From Luidia sarsii (lineage: Eukaryota > Echinodermata > Asteroidea > Paxillosida > Luidiidae), in contig OX465111.1 in NCBI GenBank assembly GCA_949987565.1, positions 14,259,249-14,323,248 of the forward strand: a stretch of 64,000 nt of DNA, written 5' to 3'. The position numbers and the translations under genes are program-made. The notes under the pieces are model-generated. The model was given only the letters and a program-made list of their open reading frames with translations, did not search any database and was not told the DNA's origin. Below are positions 35,085-45,240 of the stretch, piece by piece (positions within the stretch are counted from its first letter, which is position 1; the number at the start of each line of letters is the position of its first letter).

Positions 35085-38000
35085 CTGGCGTGTTGGGATG
35101 ATAAGGATTTGGTTGGGTGAGCGCCGGTATGTCAAACAGGTGGTATCCCGTTCAAATCCCGGTCCAGTAGAAACAAATATCCAAATGATTTACGTGAGAA
35201 AGACAACGATGAAGTGATGTCCAATGGCATCACTTCAATCCTCCCAATTATTCAGTTTCAGATAAGAGTGTACTGGGCATCAGATTCAGAAAGACAACGA
35301 TGAAGTGATGTCCAATATGGCATCACTTCAATCTCCCCAATCATTCAGTTTCAGATAAGAATGTACCGAGCATCGGATTCAGAAAGACAACGATGAAGTG
35401 ATGTCCAGTAAGGCATCACTTCAATCTAGGCTACTAACCCTGCAGTCTCAGATGACCAGAAGGCCACTTTTAGTGGCCAATAGTTGAAGCTTGGGCCCTT
35501 CTAAAAATGCGCCCTTATGAATGACGGTCAATTCGTCATTTTCCCAAAAGTAAAAAAGAAGAGATATACAAGAAACGATGGGAACTTGGGGCTTACCTCA
35601 AGTGTCTTGGCACATTCGCCGGTGAGTACATCCCAAATTCTGACCTGAAATTTTGAGCAGAAACAAAAAAATTCACACAACAAGAACGGTGTCAATAAAA
35701 GCATGGTACTGCATTGTCTTTGAATTATAGTCCAAAAGCTAAGGCCACCTTTTTTCATGAAGCATTATCAGGGGCAAGCTTTAAATGGCTTGAGGTTGGC
35801 CAGCAGCCACCATTAAAACCAAACCCTGTTTATGAATGAGATTTTGGAATTTGGTCGGCTACCAAAGGGCCCAGTAGGCCAACAAAGTATCCAGTTGACA
35901 AAAAATACAAGGGCCCAGTTGGCCACCAATTTAAGGGCCCAATATTTCTCCACCATTTAAGGGCCCAGTTGGCCGCTGATTTAAGGGCCTAGTTGGCCAC
36001 CAAAGAGTCTAGTTGGCCACCAAAGGGCCTAATTGGCCAGCAAAATCAAGGACCCAGTATGCCACTAGTTGGCCTCTGGCCTTTTAAATGGCAGGGCAAA
36101 GTGGCTTTAGAAAAGAGAAAGGTTACTTACTGTGTCATCATCACTGGCACTAGCCAGAATTGTGCCATCTGGTGCGAATGCTAGCGCCCTCACCCAACCT
36201 AAGTGACCTTCCAGTATGAAGAGCAGGCTACCATCACGAGGCCGCCACAATCGAATCATCTTGTCCCAGGACCCGGAGGCCTGTAACAAGGAAAAAAGCC
36301 ACAGAGTATCTTCTTTAGTCCTAAAACGACAATTATTGTAGTGTAGACTTCATGAAATTCAGAAATAGAAACTCTAGCTAATGATCACACAACTGCTGCA
36401 ATAAGGGCTACTCGGATGCAAAGGGCCAATGAAATACTGGCCTAGGTGCATCAAAGTATCAATCCATTACTGGCCTAGGTGCATCAAAGTGTCAATCCAT
36501 TATTGCCCTGGGTGCAACAAAGGGCCAATTTATTATTGGCCTAGGTGCATCAAAGGGCCAATCCATTACTGGCCTTGGTGCATCAAAGGGCCAATCCATT
36601 ACTGGCCTAGGTGCATCAAAGGCCCAATCCGTTACTGGCCTAGGTGCATCAAAAGGGCCAATCCAATACTGGCCTAGGTGCATCAAAGGGCCAATCTATA
36701 ACTGGCCTAGGTATATCAAAGGGCCAATGAAATACTGGCCTAGGTGCATCAAAGTGTCAATCCATTACTGGCCTAGGTGCATCAAAGGGCCAATCCAATA
36801 CTGGCTTGGGTGAATCAAAGGGCCAATCCAAATTGGTCTTTTTGCACCAAAGGGCCAATCCAATACAGGCCTATGTTCATCAAAGGGCCAATCTATTACT
36901 GGCCTAGGTATATCAAAGGGCCAATGAAATACTGGCCTAGGTGCATCAAAATGCCAATCCATTACTAGCCTAGGTGCATTAAAGGGCCAATCCATTACTG
37001 GCCTAGGTATATCAAAGGTTCAATGAAATACTGGCCTAGGTGCATCAAAGTGTTAATCCATTACTGGCCTAGGTGCATCAAAGGGCCAATCCATTACTGG
37101 CCTAGGTGCATCAAAGGGCCAATCCATTACTGGCCAGGGTGAATCAAAGGGCCAATCCAAATTGGCCTTTTTGCACCAAAGGGGCAATCCAATGCTGGCC
37201 TAGGTGAAGCAAAGGGCCAATTCAATTCTGTACACTGTGTACTTACAAGCATGCCCATACTTGAGAAGGCCACGGCATACACGTTGCCTGTGTGTCCCTT
37301 AAGCAGTCTGCATGGCTCCACACGCGGATCCCTCACTATGGACCACAGGCGGACAGAATGATCCCAGGAACCAGTCGCCTTTGGAAGAAGATCAAGATCG
37401 GGATCAGGATTGGGATCAGGATTAGGGTAAGGATTTGAATTTGTATCTTGATATGGATAAGGAACAGGACTGGGACCTGGATTGCGATTTGGATCAGGAT
37501 TGGTATCAGGATCAAGAGTGGTATCAGGATTCGGGTAAGGATTAGGATTGGTGTTATGATATGGATTAGGAACAGGATGGAAACAGGATGAGGCGTGGGA
37601 TAAAGAACGGGATTTGTATCATGATTAGGATTAGGAACCAGACTGGGATCAGGATGGGGATTGGGATCAGGAATGGGATTGAAATTGGGACCAGGATTGG
37701 ATCAGGATCACAATCAGGTTCTGGATTTTGTTTGGGAAAAGAATTGTAAAAGCTGTGCAATTTCTTGGCCCAATGCAAACATGGCTCCAGCCGCCATGTT
37801 AGAAATCACATTTTCCAATAGATTTCTATACACTGCTACATTACACAACAGCAAATTTCAAGGTTGCCAAAAGAATCTCATAGTACCCAAAATTGTTATC
37901 ATATTAAAATATCCTGGGTACGATTCTTCTTTTTTTAAAATTTCTGGTGGCCTGATGTCATTTTCGGTGGCCGCTGAATCCCAGGGCTACTAGTGAAGTC

Positions 38001-41000
38001 AGGGCCCCGACAACAACGTGTGAGTCTGGGGGAGCTATCGTTTGTGCGGGCCGGCCAAACTGACTTACCACAAACTTGTCATTGTGCGAAAAAGCGCAGC
38101 ACTGGACGACATTGGTGTGACCGCTCAGTGCATTCCTAATGGTGCCAGTCTGTGCAGAGAAATGAAAATGCAATCGACTTCACCATCGGCGTGAAAATAA
38201 CAGGAGGAATATATCCAAATAATGCTTTGCAAACGGTTTCAAGTGGTTATTGCCATCTGCACTAGAGAGCGGGAGTCACGGGTTGGAATCCCGCCCGAGC
38301 TGCCTGAAAATTGTTTATCAGGCATCGGGCAAAGCACTTGGCACTCAACAACTAAATCCCAAACGATTAAGCCGAGCAGGGCAAATCCTCATTGAAGTTT
38401 GCAAACTGCTTACTGACAAGAGTGGTCAAAATGCGCATCTCAAAAATTAGGAGGGCCTGACGTTTTGATCCTGACGTTCTTCCTTCCGAAAGTTCCCGCT
38501 AGGATCGAAACGACAGGCCTTCTACGATTTTTGAGCACAAAACAACAGATTTGAGTAGGATAAGAGGAATGAAAGACTACGCAGCAAACATAGAATCGAC
38601 AGCTGAATGGGCCACGCTATCCAGAGTGAGGGGCACTGACCTTAAGATCCCAGACGAGGGCGCTGTTGTCCCATGACCCCGAGCAGAGGAGCTTGCCATC
38701 GTGGGAGAAGGCCACAGTCTCCACACCTCGGGCGTGGCCTGGCATCAGACACGGGCAAAGGATACCAGACTTTAGAATGATGAATGGGATTGGGATGAGT
38801 GACCAGAGTCCACTATGGTTGACGATTGCTCCGGTCCCAATTTCATAGAGTCGCTTAAAGCCCCTAGTCCCCTACGCAAAATTGGTCGAGGTCAAAGAAT
38901 AGCATCCATACGCTGCCTGATCCAACATATGCATGAAATAGCACACCTGTAAACAAATTTCAGCTCAAGAAAATTGTGAAAACCGCATCATTTCTTTCGC
39001 AAAAATGCAGCATTCAACGCCGTACTGTTCTGAAAAATAGTTTAGATCTCGGTGAGACGTAAACAATTTCTTTCACTCTTTTCTCTCAAAATACAACAAT
39101 TCAGACAGAAATATTTTAGTGCAAGGTTTCTACTATAACCATCTTCAAACTGTTTCATGTAAATCTGTGAAAATTTCTGTTTTTGATCTTACCAGTGATG
39201 TGTAGGGGCTTTAAGCATGAAAATGTGCAAAGCATAAACAGTCATCCATGTATAAACAGGATTACACACCGCATTGTGATGCAATCTCATTTGCTTTTGA
39301 CTTGCTTTTCACTATTCTTCACCTAGCACGAACGAAAAGTGACGTTTTGGTTGGCCAGGTGATCCTAAGAATCCTGATTTTTTTTGGGCCGACGAAAATT
39401 TTGGAATCTCCTTTACTGACCAGTCAATTTGTAGACAATAGACGCGTCACAAGTCCTCCAGACGATAACGCTGGCATCGAAGGAGGCGCTCGCAATGTAC
39501 TTGCTGTCGGTGGAGATGGCCACACTCTTGACAGCACCTGGAAATGAGGGTGGAGAGGACTAGAAGACTTGAGACAAGTCTATGAAAACTGCTTCACAGC
39601 ATGTCCAGATATTTTTTTCCACATGCACACTTTAAGCATTGCACCATCTAAAAAATCACTTGCTCAAACTTAACCTGACAGTGGTCTAGTCTGAAAATGC
39701 GCAAGCATATGAAAAATGCATTATGTTTATATCTTAATGATGAACAGATTGCTTGGGCTTGCAACAGTTTACACATTTGCTGGAAGATGTTACAATAAGT
39801 ATCAATTTGCAGAACAGAAGGATGAAAGATTGCACACAAGGTCCACTGCGCAACCTTTAAAATTGCAGATGCCAACATTAGCATCTAAAACTAGCTACCC
39901 ATTTGAACATTCACAAAGTAGAGGGCCCGACGTTTAATCCTAGCAGGACCATTCTGCCTTTGGGAAAGGTCCTACTGGGATCGAAACATCCAAGATTGAG
40001 ATTTGCATTTGAAAACGTTAGTAGGCTGCAATGGGGTCATTTCATCCAGTTAGCAGTTTGCAAGATATTATCCAGTATATCATCAAGTATATCCGGTCTA
40101 CTTTCTGGAGAATTCTACGGCTGCTCATGACCTCTGACCTTTGTGCTCGATAAGCCGGCAGACCAGCTGACCGCTCAGGCGGTTGAACACTCGGACACGG
40201 CCGTCGTCCGCCCCGGTCACCATCATCTCCAGGTCAGCGGAGAATGCGCAGCAGTTGACCTGGGACGGCGAGACAAACAAGAAACGTCCGGAGAGTGAGC
40301 ACCGGTTCCGCGACGGCGAAAATAAATCAACAGGAGTACAATGAGTACGAGGGAGTCAAACCTGGCACGACCGGACGTCTGAGAGACTGAAGAGCAGAGG
40401 TCTTGGCGCAGAGCAGCACCGCCATCACTTCGAAGTTGGACATGTCCCTTTGGACTTCTTCTTTCATTTAGATAAGACTTGGCAAAGGTTTGCATGGTGA
40501 AATACTAAGTGGAAGTTTTGCGGTGACAGCGTGTAACACAAGCATGCCCATACTTGAGAAGGCCACGGCATGCACGTTGCCCGTGTGTCCCTTAAGCAGT
40601 CTGCATGGTAACATGTATCACTTCTCTTTTGAGAAGGAGTGTTGCTCTGAGAAGAGCCGGTAACTCAATGTTTCGTGTAGTGTGTGTCTCCTGACGACGG
40701 GCAGAGTGCACACTGCCCAAAATGTTGAGTTAATGGCTCATTTCAGAGCCACACTCCTTCTTGACAGAGAAGTGTTAAATGGTGTCACCACAAACCTTCT
40801 ACTTGTTCTTCCATTGCCACGCGTCAACTTTGCGCAACATTCCAAAAAGTAATTCTACTAAGTTGCATCCCTCCTTAATACCACCTCCTTCTTGTTTACA
40901 ATTACATGAAGTTCCCTGGAGATATACATTGTATAGCAGTAACTAATAGTTCAATGCTTCTGACTGGCATCCCTACCCTAGCAAAGATATTTGACTATTT

Positions 41001-41223
41001 GTATTCTTTTATTTGTTTGTTTGGAGAACAAAATAATGTCAACACCAGCACAGAAAAAAAATGATAAACAAATCATTTGAAATCTCTAGCCGACCCAATG
41101 AGCCCACCAGTTGGCCACACAAGAAAAAAAAGTTAGGTTACAAACCTCATCTTTGTGTTTGCTGTATTCCTTTTTGTTGCTGTGATTAAAAGTACCGTCC
41201 AGCTCCAACCTCGCTGAAAGCAT
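34923..41223 (-). CDS. WDR38: WD repeat protein, WDR38-type, nine coding exons (complete)
   Basis: Spliced coding sequence on the minus strand: 41223-41146, 40259-40139, 39537-39421, 38738-38641, 38149-38069, 37378-37247, 36280-36131, 35644-35597, 35084-34923. All introns are GT/AG, the phases agree at every junction, and the sum is 987 nt (328 residues plus stop). The product is a seven-blade WD40 propeller in which successive blades end in a tryptophan/aspartate motif, for example TGADDGRVRVFNR, ASASFDASVIVWR, CSGSWDNSALVWDLK, TGSWDHSVRLWS, ASGSWDKMIRLWRP and ASASDDDTVRIWDV. The blade order, the start VNCCAFS just after a short N-terminus, and a divergent last half-blade followed by a basic tail match vertebrate WDR38 (about 314 residues). 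The ATG is supported by an in-frame TAA 15 nt upstream, although CTTCAG just before it could also be an acceptor. The function of WDR38 is not established; WD40 propellers usually act as protein-binding platforms. Introns carry several minisatellites and a mobile element that copied part of exon 6. Confidence 0.9.
35199..35430. repeat. Three tandem copies, about 91 bp, each with a perfect hairpin
   Basis: In intron 8 of the WD40 gene. Copies begin GAAAGACAACGATGAAGTGA at about 35199, 35289 and 35381. Each holds GAAGTGATG and CATCACTTC separated by 7-9 bases. Confidence 0.85.
35597..35644 (-). CDS. WDR38: WDR38-type coding exon 8
   Basis: Short 48-nt exon. Acceptor ATTTCAG|GTCAGA, donor CTTGAG|GTAAGC. 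Encodes VRIWDVLTGECAKTLE. Confidence 0.88.
35860..36070. repeat. Degenerate tandem repeat AAGGGCCCAGTTGGCCACCA
   Basis: Six to eight imperfect copies of a roughly 20-33 bp unit in WD40 intron 7. The GGGCC/GGCC words resemble the 33-bp array at 36420-37218, so the two may share an origin. Confidence 0.75.
36131..36280 (-). CDS. WDR38: WDR38-type coding exon 7
   Basis: Acceptor GTTACAG|GCCTCC, donor GACACA|GTAAGT. Encodes ASGSWDKMIRLWRPRDGSLL, FILEGHLGWVRALAFAPDGT and ILASASDDDT. Confidence 0.93.
36420..37218. repeat. 33-bp minisatellite, about 24 copies, in WD40 intron 6
   Basis: Unit CATTACTGGCCTAGGTGCAT plus CAAAGGGCCAATC. The unit equals 11 codons, so frames on both strands remain open for up to about 80 residues. 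Position between two WD40 exons with clean splice sites makes it intronic. Confidence 0.93.
37247..37378 (-). CDS. WDR38: WDR38-type coding exon 6
   Basis: Acceptor CCAAAG|GCGACT, donor ATGCTT|GTAAGT. Encodes ATGSWDHSVRLWSIVRDPRV, EPCRLLKGHTGNVYAVAFSS and MGML. The 3' part of this exon is the source of the fragment at 40538-40608. Confidence 0.92.
37383..37770. repeat. GGGATCAGGATT-type degenerate repeat
   Basis: In WD40 intron 5. Hexamer-like GGATCA/GGATTG/GGATTA words repeated with variation over nearly 400 bp. Confidence 0.8.
38069..38149 (-). CDS. WDR38: WDR38-type coding exon 5
   Basis: Acceptor TGCACAG|ACTGGC, donor TTTGTG|GTAAGT. Encodes TGTIRNALSGHTNVVQCCAF then SHNDKFV. Confidence 0.9.
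38452..38530. repeat. Short repeat family 6, foldback copy
   Basis: AGGGCCTGACGTTTTGATCC then CCCGCTAGGATCGAAACGAC and AGGCCTTCTA, i.e. two inverted halves. It lies in WD40 intron 4, next to a tRNA-like B-box (GGTTGGAATCCCGCCC at about 38281). Confidence 0.7.
38641..38738 (-). CDS. WDR38: WDR38-type coding exon 4
   Basis: Acceptor ATGCCAG|GCCACG, donor CTTAAG|GTCAGT. Encodes GHARGVETVAFSHDGKLLCS then GSWDNSALVWDLK. Confidence 0.92.
38853..39216 (+). mobile_element. Interspersed repeat family 1, copy 3 (best termini)
   Basis: 364 bp in WD40 intron 3. Inverted ends GCTTAAAGCCCCTA and TAGGGGCTTTAAGC. The interior matches the copies at 2917-3288 and 18398-18772. No coding capacity; fits a non-autonomous cut-and-paste element. 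Confidence 0.8.
39421..39537 (-). CDS. WDR38: WDR38-type coding exon 3
   Basis: Acceptor TTCCAG|GTGCTG, donor GACTG|GTCAGT. Encodes GAVKSVAISTDSKYIASASF and DASVIVWRTCDASIVYKLT, one blade, in phase with exons 2 and 4. Confidence 0.92.
39918..39992. repeat. Short repeat family 6, foldback copy
   Basis: GAGGGCCCGACGTTTAATCC, TAGCAGGACC, then TGCCTTTGGGAAAGGTCCTA and GGATCGAAACATCC. WD40 intron 2. Confidence 0.7.
40139..40259 (-). CDS. WDR38: WDR38-type coding exon 2
   Basis: Acceptor TCCCAG|GTCAAC, donor CAAAG|GTCAG. Encodes VNCCAFSADLEMMVTGADDG and RVRVFNRLSGQLVCRLIEHK, one complete blade; ends with one base of a split Gly codon. Confidence 0.92.
40470..40830. mobile_element. Histone-hairpin foldback family, copy 7, carrying a WDR38 exon fragment
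   Basis: Located in intron 1 of the WD40 gene. Outer block GATAAGACTTGGCAAAGGTT, left arm AAGTGGAAGTTTTGCGGTGA (40507), right arm GGTGTCACCACAAACCTTCT then ACTT (ending 40804). The centre is AACTCAATGTTTCG, CTCCTGACGACGGGCAGAGT and CAAAATGTTGAGTT. Two hairpins are present: minus strand 40643-40658 GGCTCTTCTCAGAGCA and plus strand 40735-40750 GGCTCATTTCAGAGCC. The left arm is interrupted by the exon copy listed separately. Confidence 0.85.
40538..40608 (-). pseudogene. WDR38: 71-bp copy of WDR38-type exon 6
   Basis: Bases 40538-40608 match 37245-37315 with two differences (97 percent). On the minus strand the copy runs from CCATGCAGACTGCTTAAGGG to the exon's last base CTT and just includes the following GT. 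It cannot encode a complete blade and has no acceptor of its own. It lies in the same orientation as the gene, inside the left arm of a foldback element. Confidence 0.9.
41146..41223 (-). CDS. WDR38: WDR38-type coding exon 1
   Basis: Begins MLSARLELDGTF and ends YSKHKDE before a GT donor (GAG|GTTTGT). It is phase 0 into exon 2. It provides the first half of the velcro-closing blade. Confidence 0.8.
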
Positions 41224-42870
41224 CCTGAAGTCAAATCTTTAAAAGAAAAGCAAAACCACCGTGGAAGAAAATGGATAAATCGCCTGCTTTGCATCCAATC
41301 CAAGGGAGTGAAAGGGCTGCAGTTACTGTAGACCTGTGAAGATATTGAGTCAAGATATTAACTCATACCTTTGCCGACTCGTACCTTGTGTTAAGACATT
41401 TCATACAGTCATAATACTCATACTAGTCATACTCATAGGCCTACCTTGAGAATTTGCTCACAAATGTGTCATTTCTTTCTGATAATGTTAGAATATGGGT
41501 GATGAAATCTTGCCTCCAGTTCACGACTTGGCAACAAAATGGAGTCAGGAGGTCAAAGGGCACAAAGTTTTTACCAACATCGATGCATGCATGAGTTACA
41601 ATAAGATTACGATACATACGGTGGCGGCTTCTGCAGCCAGGAACGAAAAGGTGAATTTACCACGAATTTACTACGCTGTTATACACGCACACGTCATAAC
41701 TAACAATAGTAATATTATTTCCATTACATTAGATGCGAGTCGTCGGCGTACGAGTTGTCCGACTCGCGTACATTTTGTGAAAACCAGCCGCGTAGCAACT
41801 AGCAGTAGCATACTCTTCGGTCTTTGCGCTTGCGCGTGTTGGCGTGGTGAGTAGCATTGGAATATAGCCCACTCGTGAACTGGGAAATACACACGACATT
41901 ACTGGTCGTGAACACGTTAAACACGACGTGATTGGAACGCAGCATTATTAGTACCGTCAGTAGTACTACTACTACTACTACTAGTATTAGTACTAGTGCT
42001 ACTAGTCTAGGTTTTGCATACCTGTACCTCTGAACAGGAACTCGATCCTTGGTCCCCTCTGAGAAAATCGAAGATAACTGCAGAAAATTGGAACCTGTTG
42101 CTGTGCTAGACAACGTGCATTTATTTACAACTTGTGCTATTATATTGAATGGACGTTCAATCAGTCAATGGCCGACCGGTGTACATCTTCCGTACATGGA
42201 CTGACTGGCGCAAAGAAGACGAAAATGCAGATCTGCGGTCGTCTTTTCCCACAGTGCCATGACTTGAGGTTTTATCCTTGTAGTTTCGGATTTAGTCGTT
42301 GACTTTGCTCAGCCACACGTCAGAAAACTCAGTCACAGCCAGAGCGTCTGTAGCAACGTAGCTCTGTGGGCTCTGTGTGGACTTTGTGGACTGGACTGAC
42401 AGCGCCCTCTATATTTTGTCTCCGGCTCCATCTCGATATCGGCTTGTGCTATTTTCCGTATTATCACTGGCTTCCGCCGGAAGTAACCCTGTACACACGT
42501 CTATGGCCCTTTACGAAATAAACTCTGCCTTACGCTTCGGTCAGATCGTTATCGTACACGTTTTACACGTTTTACACAGGCATCAAGACCCAAGCGTTTT
42601 GCCCCAGTTTTTTTTTTCGGGGGGGGGGGGGGGGGCGTAAATACACCATTTACCAATGGCGCATGCACGAGCCGTGCACAGGCCATCTTGTTATTAACAT
42701 GTTGGATCTGTACCACTCGATTTAGACTGAGAACCCCATTCCATATTATTACATTGACTTATTATTCAATGTGTAATTTGTCTATGTTTGATAGTTATAT
42801 TTCAATTTAACAACCAAATTGTATAGCCTACTAGTTTTAATATCCTCTCTCCCCATTTGTACCTGTCTCA
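41224..42870. other. Upstream of the WD40 gene; no further exon identified
   Basis: Probable promoter and 5' untranslated region of the WD40 gene somewhere between 41224 and about 42500, but no core promoter motif is convincing. Contains an ACT-type trinucleotide run at 41963-41990 and a 17-19 base poly-G run near 42619-42636. Confidence 0.4.
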
Positions 42871-43205
42871 CTCACCTCCCCTTCCCCTCCCCTTCCCCTC
42901 CCCTTCCCCTCCCCTTCCCCTCCCCTTCCCCTCCCCTTCCCCTCCCCTTCCCCTCCCCTTCCCCTCCCCTTCCCCTCCCCTTCCCCTCCCCTTCCCCTCC
43001 CCTTCCCCTCCCCTTCCCTTCCCCTTCCCCTCCCCCTCCCCTTCCCATCCCCTCCTCTCCCCTCCCCTCCTCTCCCCTTCCCCTCCCTTCCCCTCCCCTC
43101 CCTTCCCCTCCCCTTTCCCTCCCCATCCCCTCCCCATCCCCTACCCATCCTCTCCCCTTTCCCCTCCCCTTGTCCTCCTCTCCCCTTCATCTTCCCCATT
43201 CTCTT
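42871..43205. repeat. (CCCCTTCCCCTC)n array
   Basis: CCCCTTCCCCTC 12-bp units are nearly perfect for about 150 bp, then decay into C/T-rich sequence. Open frames of Pro/Leu/Ser or Gly/Glu/Arg are artefacts of the 12-bp period. Confidence 0.95.
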
Positions 43206-44010
43206 TCCCTCCCCAGACTACCCTCGTTTTACTTCTGCGGTCGGGGGGAATTCCTTCGCTCTTTCATTCAGGAGAGTAATGCATGCGCCCAGCTTTGGAA
43301 AGTGGCGTTTTGGTCTCAAAATTGAACAATGAAGAGAAGACGGACGCCATTCCCATCTTGCTTTTTTTCTGGCAAGAGTCCAATACCGTCATTGTTCTGC
43401 CTATCTCGCGCTCATTTCGAAGGCTCCTCCCTCAATCCAATCCCTGGGCTACCACTCCGTCCCAAAGAATGCTGGAAAGCAGCGAGTTAAAGATTAACCT
43501 CCATCGCCTTCATTAAAATATTCACAGAGAAAGGAAGACCGGTCGGTGATTGACCGTGTGGCGGGTTCACGCGATCACGTGAGGTGGGTAAGAGCTCGTT
43601 CAAGACTTGCTAATGCGGGCTTTCAATCAGTAGGCAGGCCATGTGCGGCACGGAGTGGACCAACTTTCAGGAGCAGATCTTCATTCACGGACCACGTTTT
43701 TCTTGGAGAGCTCGACGTCTTCCATCGCATTGCTGTATTTTCGGTGTTTGTCCGACTACACAACAGAGGAGGTGGGTGCGTTTTTTAAGGGAATTGATTC
43801 TAAGGGAAGAAGGAAGCGTTGAAGAAAGAACCGAAGGGATCGTTGGTGGAAAATTGTCTTTCCTTAGGGTTTCGTTTAATCATTCGTGGGTTTTTTATTT
43901 TTTACTATCTTTTTTTATTTCATTGTATACAGAAAGAGTGGAGATGCAGTGCAGTGGAGCTGTCGTGCTTCGCCGTGGCTGTTCCAGTTCAAGGCCGGGG
44001 TGCAAGACCT

Positions 44011-44085
44011 GCATGTTCACAAACCCACAGGTTAGGTAACCTTTGCTTTTCAGCCATGAGCGCTCAAATTGAGCCGTGAACATGC
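44011..44085. repeat. Hairpin copy 1: GCATGTTCAC / GTGAACATGC
   Basis: Perfect 10-bp inverted repeat with a 55-nt loop. The loop contains GGTTAGGTAACC and GCTCAAATTGAGC, each able to form a small inner stem, and a splice-like TTTTCAG. Confidence 0.75.
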
Positions 44086-44638
44086 ACGCCCAAGACTCCC
44101 CCGGTTGCTGCCGAGAAGAAGCAGGTGGGTTGCTCTTTTCTGACCTCTCTTCGAGTAGGCTAACGCTAACCTTTCGTTTCAATCTTTTTTTTCAATCACA
44201 GGCAGGTGTACAATTTTGACTTTGAAGGTAACTTAGTCTTAAAAAAACTCCGCTTTTCTAAAAAAAGTGTCGGTATATCGCAACCAGAAACTACGAATTT
44301 CAAAGTTGAGCCCCTTTTGAATGAAAAGAAACGACCAAAACCCAAAACGAAATTCGACATTGCTCTCCACTTTGAACATTCTGAAAGGACATTTAAAAGT
44401 CGAAATGATCTCAAACAAAAAAACACTTCCCTGTTTATTTTCCCCCGAGAAAAAAACACACTTTCAAGAAACAAAAAGAAAGCCCCCCCCCCCCCAAAAA
44501 AAGAAGGAAACAAAAGATTTGTTTCCCCGTTGTATATATGGACAATTGTGTAAGAATCTTTTCTATTTTTCTTTTCTTTACAGATCAGGGAGTCTTTGGC
44601 GTGCATGGAGCAAGTAATGGAGGTGGGGTCCTCAATTG

Positions 44639-44735
44639 GCATGTTCACCAGGTAGGACCTTCACTGTATATAATATGGCTAACCTTTCTCTCCCCAATTA
44701 TAGCCAGCGGCGCTCAAACTGAGCCGTGAACATGC
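44639..44735. repeat. Hairpin copy 2: GCATGTTCAC / GTGAACATGC
   Basis: Same 10-bp arms as at 44011-44085, with a 77-nt loop. Homology continues through the inner element (GCGCTCAAACTGAGCCGTGA against GCGCTCAAATTGAGCCGTGA). The loop contains CAG|GTAGG and AATTATAG splice-like sites. Confidence 0.75.
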
Positions 44736-44979
44736 GCACAAGACCCATTACCCCCAAGAAGATCGTCGGACGGAGTGAGTCTGGCCAGGTGCCTTTCCTT
44801 GGTTTTTTTTGTCAGCGGTAGTAACAGTCCCCGGTCGAGGACCAATTTTCACTTATGTGTTCTGTGATAAGTTCTTCTCAACTCCCTGGGGAGTATCCAC
44901 ATTATTTGAGAATTTTTTTGCTAAGTAAAGATTTGACAAGGACTGGATCGCTTGCAAAGTTCTCAAACTTCTCACTAAC

Positions 44980-45028
44980 TCTTCTGCCTTTGAGAAAGGT
45001 CCTGTTCATATCAAAACATCAGGGTTTC
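44980..45028 (+). repeat. Short repeat family 6, copy
   Basis: TGCCTTTGAGAAAGGTCCTG then TTCATATCAAAACATCAGGG. Confidence 0.65.
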
Positions 45029-45059
45029 TTCTATGTCATCGGGAGAATTAAATCAGAAA

Positions 45060-45240
45060 AGATATAATTTCAAAAGCACTTATTTCCTAGAAAAATAAGA
45101 CTGGTTGAATATTTGGGAGGCCACCATCTAATTCTAAGGGCTATATAGCTCAGATGGGAAGACCGCTGGTATGCAAAACCATAGGTTTGTGGTTCATTTT
45201 CCTGTCCAGTCGAAATTTTCTCTGCCATTTTTACAAATAA
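45060..45240 (+). mobile_element. tRNA-derived SINE B, partial copy
   Basis: ATTTGGGAGGCCACCATCTA, then GGGCTATATAGCTCAGATGG (A-box-like), a degenerate B region, and TTCTCTGCCATTTTTACAAA tail. Confidence 0.65.

Noticed and set aside
43641..44039. 132-residue frame starting MCGTEWTNF as a protein gene
   Set aside because: No domain recognised, frame crosses apparent splice sites, and no downstream exon continues it. Kept only as part of a low-confidence transcription unit.
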